The notes beneath the pieces are model-generated. The model did not search any database and was not told the DNA's origin. It saw only the letters and a program-made list of their open reading frames with translations. Source: Patiria miniata (Eukaryota; Echinodermata; Asteroidea; Valvatida; Asterinidae). Taken from it: DNA of 64,000 nucleotides. The translations under genes and the position numbers were made by a program. Below, one piece after another: positions 33,301 through 45,300 of this stretch. The stretch's first letter is position 1; each line of letters starts with the position of its first letter. The DNA lies in NCBI RefSeq assembly GCF_015706575.1, contig NW_024037063.1, positions 16,492,927 to 16,556,926 on the forward strand, read 5' to 3'.

Positions 33301-36300
33301 TCCACTTCGCCCCTAACCACTTCGCCCCATCCCCACTTCGCCCCAGCCGTTACATGTAAAAAAAAAAAGAAGCATTTTCTTTCCAGTTATGTTATGCTCA
33401 TTAAAGTGTAGCCCCACTAGTGTGGCCGCGGTATGCTGCGCTGAACCTCTGGCCACACACCGTGGTACCGCGCACTACTGAGGGCGTTTTCATAACATTT
33501 ACAGGCAGTTTCTTACATATGGTTGTATTCTATGATGTCCCATCTATCACTTCTGGGATGCTTAAGTGTAATGATGTTCAATTTTCCGAGATATTCTTGA
33601 ATCTTTCTGGAGCCCATATGCACTCGTGAAACGTCTGGTGATGGCAGCCATTTTGAATGTGACAAGAGATGACCTCAAGCTGTGACGTCGCGTTTATGCA
33701 AATTGCTTGTCGAGCGAGGGTGTGAGTTGCAAATGCGACGGCTGTTTCCTGTGTCGCGCGCGTCGTCCAAGCCGTCGACATCGATGCCCGCGCAGCGCAT
33801 GCACAGGGTATTATTTTCATTTTTAATTGGAACAGGAAACAGCCGTCGCATTTGCAACTCGCGCCCTCGCTCGACAATCAATTTGCATAAACGCGACGTC
33901 ACAGCTTGAGGTAATCTCTTGTCACATTCAAAATGGCTGCCATCACCAGACGTTTCACGAGTACATATGGGCTCCAGAAAGATTCAAGAATATCTCGGAA
34001 AATTGAACATCATTACACCTAAGCATGCCAGAAGTGATAGATGGGACATCATAGAATACAACCATATGTAAGAAACTGCCTGTAAATTTTATGAAAACGC
34101 CCTCAGTAGTGCGCGGTACCACAGTGTGTGGCCAGAGGTTCAGCGCAGCACACCGCGGCCACACTAGTGGGGCTAATTAAACTGCTGAGATGTAGGCCTA
34201 AGTTAAAGTTCATTAGCTCATTAAAGTGCTTATAAAGTGCCTGAGATGTACACGTATTCTATGTACTTTCAATATTTGTTCTTCAAACAGATTTTGTAAC
34301 ATTTTTACTGAGATTTAACTTGTTTTCAGACCTCCAATTTCGCAATTTTTGGACTTATTTTTCAATCCTAAACATTTAGCTAGAGAGGCAGTGGCATTTT
34401 AGTCCATGCAGCTTTTTCCCCAGTTTCTCTGTTTTCAAATCGATTATTTTTTCTTCAGTCCGTCACCAATGCGCTGGACTGATGTTCAATTTTCATTAGG
34501 CCACTGGCTGAGTGGCTCGGTGTTCTCCACACAGTCGGCATCCTCTCCAATAATTAGCACGCCCGCTTTGTACACAACGAAGACCAATCAGCTTGAAAGT
34601 TGATTGTTACCTCAGTCAATCCATCAAGCTACTGTGCAAATCATGCATGTGCCCAACAGTTCGGTGTAGTACAGGGCAACAATTAATACAAAGCCAACGT
34701 GTTGTACAAAAAAAACAATCAAATTAATGATTTTAATGCTCGAAAAGTCTTTGGGTAACTCCAACTAAAGAAATTGAACAAAAAATTAAAGATGATGAAA
34801 TAAGCAATGTGTGTCTCGGTCCCTGTGTCTCGAACACCTCATCAGAGAGTTTGTATTTTTCCTGAGTTTCTAGAATTGGGAGCATTCGGGGTCTTTGGCA
34901 GTTTATTTACTGGTCTGCTGCACCCCTGGCCTTCACCTTTTTCAAACTACATGGGGCGAAGTGGGGATGGGGCGAAGTGGGGATGGGGCGAAGTGAGAAT
35001 GGGGCGAAGTGAGGATGGGGCGAAGTGGAGATGGGGCGAAGTGGTTAAGAGCGAAGTGACATGGGGCGAAATGGAAATGGGGCGAAGCGTCCGACACCCT
35101 CGTGAAGTGTAGGGCCCCTGTTTTGTTTTGATAAAATTAGAGTCAAAAATATTTTTTATTGCTCAAAAATCACCTTTACAATCAAAAGCAGACTTTTCTC
35201 CATTCTAATGACACCCGTTTTGCAATTTTGAACAGATTCTTGGGGTAAAAATCACGATTTTTCCTGCGCGGTTTGTGCCTTGCGATTCAGCGCGCCGTGT
35301 GTGCTCACGGTACATCGCGCGGTGATCACCATCTTTATTTTCGGGTCGCGTGTTGTCGCCGCGCTGTCATCGTCATTTTACCCCCAAATATCCAAAATCA
35401 AAACCCTGCCCTCTATCTATGACATACCCAACCTCGTCCCCAGTGCTTACTTTATTTCCAACCTAGTTTCCAATAGTAAACCCTGGATAGGAAACTTTCT
35501 TCCTGCATCCTGATTCGATACGGCAATTGGCTAGTAATGGATTTTTGTCTTGTACTTGGTGTTGTTATTCACAACATGCAGTACGTGTTTTCGTGATTAT
35601 TCGTCCACGCCTTTCTCGAAAATACTCATTTCCTTCCCAATTTGTTCATATTAACCCTAACCGCCCTGAATCCTCCAAAATCCTTTTTGCAAATTGGAGG
35701 AATTTGCAGGATTGAGGTTACATGGCAAAAGTGCGTTGCTGATTTCGGAGTACGCACTGTGTCAAGGTCTTGGGCCGGACCTTGTGTTGTTTATGCTTAG
35801 CCGTGCATAAAGTTAGTCCTTGATTATACTTGACATCCTCCGTACTGCTCCAGGATGTCACTGCCTCTGCCTCAGCCTATTGACAGTCATAGCTGGAGGA
35901 TTTTGCAGGATTCAGGCAGTGATCATCCCTCCATGGACCATATTCAAGAAATAACGGAGGAATTTGCAGGATTGAGGCTATATGCTACTTTTCCATGAGG
36001 CCAATTGGAGGATTTTGCAGGATTGAGGCTACATCCTAGCAAAAAGGCCTAGGGAATTAATATAAAATGTGATACTACATGTTGTCTCGGTAAGATCTTA
36101 ACAATTTAATTAAATAAATCGTGTTTTTCGTAACTCGCGCCATGCTCGCGCTGCGACGAATTGACTCTGCTTTTACCCCAGACACCGCATACAAAAACAA
36201 ACGCAAATGTAACGCACACGCAGGCACCAGACTATTCCTCATTTGCATACGTGTTCAAAAATCTTGCACATGCAAATGATCCAATACCAGGGTGAGAGAG

Positions 36301-39300
36301 CAGGTAGTGATGGGCACGTACTACTCGACACCCTGGGGTCGAGGTTGTGACATACCTGTTTATTAAGAATGTCGCCAACTAGTTTGGTACCGGTAGGTCC
36401 TATAATTTTAAAGTGGATTTTGTTCCCTTATAGGAACCGGGCCCTACCGGTACACTTCACGATCGCCCAGGTGGACTCCCTTTCCTCCCTACGTTACGGA
36501 GGGAGTCCAGGGTATGAAGTACTCAAAACCGGGCGAAAAAATTTATGACCAGTATTTTCAATATTTTTACCTTGTTGGAGAAGCTAATTTTTACGTCTTA
36601 GTATTCCATGTGTCCCTATCTATTGATCCGGGGGGTTTCAGGCATGTCAGGAATATATGCAATGGTGACCGAGGTTAATCAGGAAAATAAACTCTAAAGC
36701 AACGTGAAACTTGTACGTTTTTGTAGACTCTTTTCATCAGTTTCTCACACGTACGACAGTGACAGAGTCTAGTTGTACATGGCGTACGGCCGTGCAACGT
36801 GAACACGCAGTGCGCACGCGCGATTTGCTTAGTAACTGCCCTCATAAGCATGTGCACTAACTTGTAGGCGCAGTCGCCTATCCAATGATCGAGCCTGTTT
36901 TCGCGACAGTTACCAGAAACATATTTCGGCTCTGGTCATTGGTTGAGCATTTTCGTGACTTGGGTTGGCTGGAGTGACGTCACTGTTTCAACCAAAACTA
37001 AACAAAGGAGGGCGCTTGCGTGCGTGTGCGCTTTCGTACTCGCGCACGTACATATACATGTACATGACGTACGACTCGGTGATAAACTGATGAAAAGAGA
37101 CTACAAAAATGTACAAGTTTAACGTTGCTTTAGAGTTTATTTTCCTGATTAACGCTGGTCAGCATCACATATGTATATAAATACAATACTGGTGAGATTT
37201 TGGGGTGAGAAAATTGGATCCAGATTAAATAACCTTCTTGTTACTTTTTGGTCTTTTTATTGTTTTCTCATGTGCATATATAGTGAGAGATATAATGGAG
37301 ATAACTTTATGACCACTGGTCATGGGAATTAAAGCCGGAGTCCATCATTTGCAGCTATCCAAAAAAGTAACTGGCGTAATTATTGTTGAAAAACATACTG
37401 GTTGAAAGATAGTAAGGGGACTAAATTCCCTGTGGAATTATTCTTTCTGGCAAGCTCTCATTTTGAAGAAATCAACAAAATGAAGGCATTTCCAACGGTG
37501 CGTCTTAAGAAGCACCGTAGGAAAATTTAAATTAGCAGTTCCATTTGTTATTCGGTGCCGGTGCAGTGCGCGCAAGCATTGGCATGATGCACAGGCTCGC
37601 GCGGTTGCTATAGTTCGTCGGATCAGTGCGCGACATCGCGTAAAGCTGCAATTCAAAACAATTCAAAACATGATTTAGCAACTTTTGATTTGAAAATGAG
37701 ATCCTAGAATGCTGTTTTTCCATACAGCTGAAGCTGAGCTGAAACTTCATCAGGTTAGTTGTTCAGTATCCTTCATTAGATTTTGAACACTTTTGTTGCT
37801 TCAAACGAACAAAATGCACGGATTACAAATGATGGACTATGTCTTTAATTTTTATCAGTTATTTAGTGTGAAAATAGGGCACAAATTGGACACCAAAATG
37901 TGACATGCAACACAAGGGGTTGGAACTCTTCTATTTCCTGTTAAACTGCTATCTATTTTACTTCTTTTTGACAACTGATTTTTTCCCATAAATGGTTCTT
38001 GTTATAAATACCAGACTTTCCTATGTAAAAAAATTGAAAATTCTGAAAAAATTGAGGAAATATGAAAACTCTAAAAGTAACGTTTGTAACATTTGGTGTC
38101 CAATATGTTACAAACATAACATGGGCATAACAACAACTGATAACAGACATGTTCTGATTGAAAGTGGAGTGATTGTGAACCATCAGCAGTTATGACATAT
38201 TAAAAAAAAATTATCGTCTCCATGTGCTTTCCATGTACAAAAAAATCACGTTAAGAACACAAATCATTTTGGTGTCCAACTGTTACATACGTAACATTTC
38301 ATTTTTCCTCTTACATAGAGTGGAGCAAATTGAAACAATTCGCTTTAAAATATATTTGAAGTGAAGCTACCCATGAATACATCTTGTACGATTCACAATT
38401 CATAACATTCAAATATAAATTAAGAATAGGCGCATGAATGAACTTTGGTGTCCACACAATTGACACATGTTTCATACGTTACAGCTAAATGGGAAATTTT
38501 TAAATTAGGCTTCATTTTACATCATGTTGTGATTACCAAGTTTGCAAATGTATAGAATCTTCGTTTTAATGTTCATTTTTAGCCTATTCCATAAGTCACT
38601 GTGGTTTATGCAGTTTTACATGTTTTGTGGATGTTGGTGTCTTTTGTGACGTACGTTAGATATTATGACATTAATGTCCAATAAATATCTCCCAACATGG
38701 TATGTACAATATTATAGCACATTTCTGTACATCAAATGACAAATAGATTGTAATAATATAACATTTAGTAACTAAAATTCACCAACAGCAAAATTTGAAG
38801 TGTTTTCTGTACATTTTGTGTAACGTTTGTAGCGGCGTCTTTCAGTACATTAATCAACTGGCCATTTCTCTGTAATCCAAAGTCCTGGTCCAAATAGGTC
38901 GATATTTCAAGTATAGTCGTGTTCCCTAACGTGGCGCACTTCGAAGCTTACCCAACCAACTTTCCTTGTGTAGTGTTGCCAAACCTCTTTGTTGATAAAC
39001 CTCAAATTTATGCATTGAAATACTGGTACTTTTACCTTTTTAATGCTTGCTGTTTAACCTCTGTGAACAATTTCGGTTTCACAAAATTTCATCCGAAATG
39101 CAAAAACGGTCGCGTCCGGAAATTGGGCACAAATTGGCAGAGTGTTCCCTAACGTGGCGCACTTGAATAAATCTCGGAAAATTCCAAATTAACATTTAGG
39201 AATTTCTGTAAACTTGATAAATTCTGATAAATCATTATTATCTTAACTTACAAACCCAGCCAAATGTTTGTCAGAAAATTATTTTTTTATTTTTCGGGGC

Positions 39301-42300
39301 ATTTTCAAAGGGTTCACTTTGCACTTGAAAATAAAATCGGAAAATCACGCCAAAATTTTTTTTTCTATAAACTCGCGATTTATAAACGGGAGTGTTTAGA
39401 ACTTGATGACATTTCACTTTCTGTGAAATTTCAGTTAAAACTTTTGCTCTAGCTAGGCGATACAGGCGAACAATCAAAGTGCGCCACGTTAGGGGCCGCG
39501 CCACGTTAGGGTACATCAACAATATTAGGCTCCCTGACTAATGCCAACGCATTCACATATCACAAGTTATCAACCTCATAAATGTTCTTTACACCGTGTT
39601 ACATACGTTACATTTGAATTTCAGAAAATAAATAACTGTGAAAAATGTACTTTGGGTTGAGAAACTATCTCTATACTTTTAAGTTGCTTCCTACACATAT
39701 CATAGATTAAAATAAACACAGAAATTTTACTGATTTTTGAACTAATTTTTTTAGGTGCATGTCACACTTTAGTGACCCAGTATCTAAAACATACACATAT
39801 GGAATTCCTGAACCCCCCGGATCAATAGATAAGGACGCATAGAGTATGTAGGCGCGAAATAAGCTTCTATAATGAGGTAAAACGTATCAAAAATCTTGTT
39901 TGACACTCAGTGTTTACCACTGTAATTATTTCTATTAACCTTAATTCTCAACTTGTAACAATTCACAATTTCAATTCACCAATTAACCTGTGAAGTTTCA
40001 AACTTTCACTTCTTAAAATTCAATCACAAAATCTTCATTCCATCTCAAAAATTCACAATTCATTTCTTAGATTCACTTATTAATTACCAGATCTTCAAAT
40101 TGACATCAATATTCACAAGTTGTAGTTCACTTAAGTTTTATCAATTTTCTCTTTAAGTTGAAACCTTTCTCTTTCTATATTAATAACATTACCCTTTCAG
40201 TAACACTTCGTCAATTTTGATTCAAACACTTCTTCAAATTTTGGTTCAAACACTTCAATTTTGGTTCAAACACTTCTTCAGTTTTGGTTCAAACACTTCT
40301 TCAATTTTGGTTCAAAACTTCTTCAATTTTGGTTCAAACACTTCTGCAATTTTGGTTCAAACACTTCTTCAATTTTGGTTCAAACACTTCTACAATTTTG
40401 GTTCAAACACTTCTTCAATTTCGGTTCAACCTTCTTTTCTTTCTGTATTAATCTCAAGTCATTTAGATTGTCAATACCACATCATTACTATTTGTCTTCG
40501 GTAAAATAGAATAATTATTAATCCTTCTTTCAATTTTGTTAATTTAAAAATTATTTACAATCTCACATTCAAAATCCAAATCAAATTTGTGGTATTAAGC
40601 CAGTTATTTAATACAATTGTGAAGGTGACTGCCGCCAGGTCCTTGTCAGCCTGCCAATTATCTATGCAGCATCACTCAGGTTCCAAAGGGTCCAGTAGAG
40701 GTAGGGGTCCTCGAAAAGAGCTTCCTTTCTTCAGGGTAGTACGAGGCTCAATCTACTCGGTAGAAATATCTCCCAAATCTTTGTGCTATAGTTAGCATCT
40801 TCATAACTCTCTCGGATTGCATGGGCCTTTAATGTCCGCTTTTTATGCAGACCACAGATTTGCAGTATAGAACTGTGGTTGTTGGCTGTTCAGGCTAAAG
40901 CTGGCAATAAAATCAGACTACATGTATCTGTATGATTTTAGTTTCAGGACAAAATAGGTCCTCTCTCTCGTGTGTCTGGCGAGCAAGTGCCTGCAGCAGC
41001 TTAGCATAGGCAAAAACCAAAGATCTTATAGCGCTGAAGGTGCAAGATGGGGAACTCCATAGAAATTGCGAAATTGCCATGGACGCCATTCGAGCAAGCA
41101 AACCATTGTGCAAACCATTGTGCAAACAATGGTTTTCACAATGGTTTGCTTACTGAAATGGTGTCCATGATGATTTCACAATTTCTATGGAGTTCCCCAT
41201 CTTGCGCCTTCGGCTTTATAAGATCTTTGGCAAAAACCCAAGCCACCCCCATGCAAGGAATTTTGGATGTTCATATGATACTCTACCGATCACTCATACC
41301 TCTAACTATGGCACACACAGGTAACAAAGCACTTTCCTTGCTACACCCACATACCATGAATGACTTACTCAACAATATTGAATATTCATCACTAGGCTCT
41401 GCTGGCATGCCTGATAGGCCTCTGTCCAGCACTGCCACCAAGGGTAGAGATAGAGCTGTGCCAGGAAGGGCTCCAGCTACTAAGGCTACTTGAGTGAGTA
41501 TAAAAACTAAATCCGACAAATCGGCCCTGGGGAACATGGCTGCTTGGCCTTTGTCCTCGGGGCTAAGTACCGAGAGAGTTTTGGCTGGCAATACTGGGCC
41601 CCAAGATACCGGTATTGCCTATTTGGCCGCTGTCCTCTGGTCCCGGGGCCAAGGGAGCCTTTGCCAACAACACGTTGCCCAGCAACATGTCTGTTAGGCC
41701 TCCACCGGTCTTAGGACTGAGACAACCCCGACTGACATTCCAAGTGCACCAAGTCAGCACATCGGTGGGCCCGGAAGGAAAGCTGGCAAGCCCAATAAGG
41801 CCCCCCAAAAAAGTCTCCGGTTTCTGGTATGCGCGCGCGTCGCTGTAGCCATGCGCGTCGGCAAAATGAAAACTTTTTTTTTTCAATGAGAGATGATGTC
41901 TCAAAACCGCCAAACTCACTGGTTTGACTGGAATCCTGCTGCTGCACAATTTTAACGTGTTTTAATATGGGGTTATGATCCAGAATATGCTTTATGTGGC
42001 CTCTCTGGACTCCCATATATTTGCACTAAGTTTAGTCGGGCACCATTTGCAGTCATCAGCGGACATTTGAAGCAAAAAAAACAGGTAAAAAAAAAAAAAG
42101 CCGCGTCGCCGCACCACTTTTTGGGCAAGCTCCATACCAGAAACCGGAGACTTTTTTTTTGGGCCTAAGTCTGGCAGCTGGGTAGATAGCTGGGCCCCCG
42201 GGCCACTACCGTAACCCCCCTTTCGGCTACAGACCTCCAGTTTCAGACAGTCATTAAAGATATGGTCCGGTTACTCAAGATACCAACAGAGGAAGAACCA

Positions 42301-45300
42301 CAGTCTTATCTCCCAAACTGTTCAACCTTTATATTGAGCAACTATAGAAAGATTCAAGCTCTACCAGAATGTAAAATAGGAGGCAGGAACATCAATAACC
42401 TCCTCTATGCTGATGATACTGCATTGGTTGCTTTATCTTAGCCATACCATCACGCAGGATGGATGTTGTGAAACAGAGATAGGAGAATTGACATAACCAA
42501 AACAGACTTTCTGAATATGTGACCTGTTCTGTCAAAAGCAGACGCTTCTGGGCAGAGGTTAAAATTGAGATAGGGCCAAAAAACGCTGTGGGGGTGATTT
42601 TTTTCCAATTTCTAATTTATATGCAAGTTTTACTTTCGTCTACAAAGTTAAAACTCAAATTAAGGCTACACTTGTTGAGATGCTACGTCATCTCTTAGTT
42701 GAATTGCTACGTCATCTCAACACTGATGGAGGCGGCAGAAACATGGACTGTACATCAAGAATCCATTAAAAGACTGGAAGTGGTAGAAACGTGGTTTTAC
42801 AGGAAAATGCTGTTATAAAGTCACAAATGAAGAGGTCTGGACAAAGTAAACATGAAACGAACACTAATGATTGACATAAAACAAGAAAGACAGTATTCTG
42901 GTCACATAATCCGAGCTGATAGTCGTCAGAGTCAGCTCTTAGAGGGAAAGGTGGAAGGGAAGCAGAAGAGATGACACCCCAGACGCAAAAGGACAACAGA
43001 CATCTTGGAGGGGAGCGGCAAGACGTATGAGGGATGTGTGAGAGCAGCGCAGAACAACAGACAAGGCTGGAGATCTCTGATAGCCCACCTGCTGGCAAGC
43101 GGAAGGCACCAAGACTGACCAACTGACTGAACATTGTACTGCCGAAATATCAAATGCATGCATAGTACATACATGTTTGGGCTGTGCGTTGGGCGGGTTT
43201 GTCAGTCATCAGATCTGAATTTCACAACATGTTTGCATGTATACACAGCCTCCTGCACACACTGGTTAAAAAAAGAGACCTGACTGATGGAAAGCACATA
43301 TCTTTCCTGTATTTATATCAGCCTGTGTATACTGTGACCCTGCTGTATCTCCTTTTTCTTTCTCCTAATGAGTCTTCAAAAAGCTACATTGTATATCTGC
43401 AAACTACCTTGGCCAATTTTAGCCAAATGAGGATAGGGTCTGTCTTGTCTTACCTTAGCTGTCCAGCATGTGGGGTCACCTTAGCTGTCCAGCATGTGGG
43501 GTCAAAGGTCGCTAATGGTCACCAGTGGTGGTTTCCTCAAAATTACAAAATGCTACTTTCGATTGCACATTCACGAATCTGTATGCCAGAACTCTCGAAA
43601 AGGTATGCTTGCGTAAATGAATGCACAGGTAACGTAATTGGCTGTCTTTCTCAAAACCGAATGCACGGACAGTGAAAATGATTTAACTTCCGTTAAATTG
43701 AAATGGGATTAAAGACGTGCATTCAAATTCAGCCGAAAAAGAATGACCGATTTTCAGAACTGAATGAACATTTCATAAAATTGGCCAGGAAAACATATTA
43801 ACATTGTTAAATTGTTAATTATGCATTCCTCGTATATTTTGAAAATACACAAAATTATTTTTTCAGCATAATTAATTTTAGCCACGTGATCTTGTTCACT
43901 GCCCCCAACGTAATATAGGGCAGTTCAAAGTTCACTGTAAATTGCCCTTAAAATTCACCGTAAAGGGGAAGAGGTAATGGTCAGACCAAATCATCAAACC
44001 TGCTTAGATCTAGCGCAAATGTCTCTTAGTGGTCAGCTTAAGTCATTTTCTTGGGGAAAAATATCGGGAACAAATCGCTAAGGCCTACTTTTGCTATGCG
44101 ATCTCCTTACAGCCACCTACAGCGTTCATGTCCCTGCATAATGAGTTTGATTCAAACCGGTTGATATTAGTGATTTGTGAAGCACATTTTGCTCTAGTTA
44201 TTATTAGTCCTTAATTAGTCTGATTTACCCTTTTTTTTCTTTTGCCAGTTTATCTCTTCGTGATAGTGCAGAAAAGTATCAATACGACATCAGGTTTTGT
44301 GAAGCCATTGATGGTCGGGAGACAGAAGATGTTGGAGTGATTCAAACAGAACTTACAGGAGAGAACAAGTCCTCACCTGCGAAAGTGGTAATAGGAAGAA
44401 TAACCGCAACTGATATCAAAACTGGAAGTGAGTCTTTATTAACTACCATAATAATGCCACCCCACAAAAAGAAAAACAAACAAAAAATACAAAGCAAAAC
44501 AAGCAAAAAACCCAAAGTGAATTTTTTTTTAAAAAGTATTAAATTAGTGCACTGTATGCATTTAAGTTGTTGAGTTACTCTACCACGTTTGAGGTCAATG
44601 CATTTTGGCAAAAACACCCCCAGAAGTACCAATATAGCAATTGTGATTTTATTTGCATGTGACACATTATTTCAAAATGATCTTTCATACTTGGTCCATG
44701 AACATCCATCCTCCTTGAGTCAGGAGCATGTCAAATCAGCTAACACCTCAACTAGTTATTTATTTATGTAATCTCCATGTAGTAACAGATTGATAAAATT
44801 GGAATTACTGATGCTATTTCATTTGTGGTACATATATTGCTGATAAGTTTGTGATGTCTATTTATTTTGCAGCTGATTGGATTTTACTAACGTACAAAAA
44901 TGGAAAAGAGTATGGAAGTCACTGTGGACAAGAGGCCAGACAGGCACACATCATGATGTTATGCGACACTAAGCACCTCATGGTCAGTATACAGGGTCAG
45001 GACTCCAACTCAAGTCCAGACTCCAGTCCACTCTTTGACAGACTTGGAATTGGATTTTTGGGGCTTGCATTTGGACTCTGATGTAAGGACTCCAGGACTC
45101 AGCCTGAGTCCTGGCCCAAGTCGGACTTTAAAATTACTATTTTGATATTCCCAATAGTCTTAAAAATTAACTCTCCAACGTTACCAAATGACAAGCGTCA
45201 GAGTATGTCCCAGGGTTCGAAATTAGCAGTAGCCCGCTAGCCAAATGCTACTCAAAACAGCGACGGGCTAGTCTAACTATTCCTTAAGTAAACCCGGCTG

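Larger units (their letters stand above)
36564..39883. mobile_element. 3.3-kb element with about 80-bp inverted ends
   Basis: The left end (36564-36645, with CTATCTATTGATCCGGGGGG) matches the complement of 39795-39883 (CCCCCCGGATCAATAGATAA). The interior has degenerate units carrying GGTGTCCAA near TGTTACATACGTAACAT-type palindromes (about 37893, 38092, 38270, 38450 and 38638, and again near 39600). Two other elements (36679 and 38911) are nested inside. No transposase. Confidence 0.7.

Noticed and set aside
40217..40509. FGSNTS/FWFKHF repeat frames
   Set aside because: They are explained by the 23-bp minisatellite.
43184..43675. 163-residue plus-strand frame
   Set aside because: No domain, signal or splice context was recognised; it lies in M6PR intron 1 after a decayed retrotransposon.
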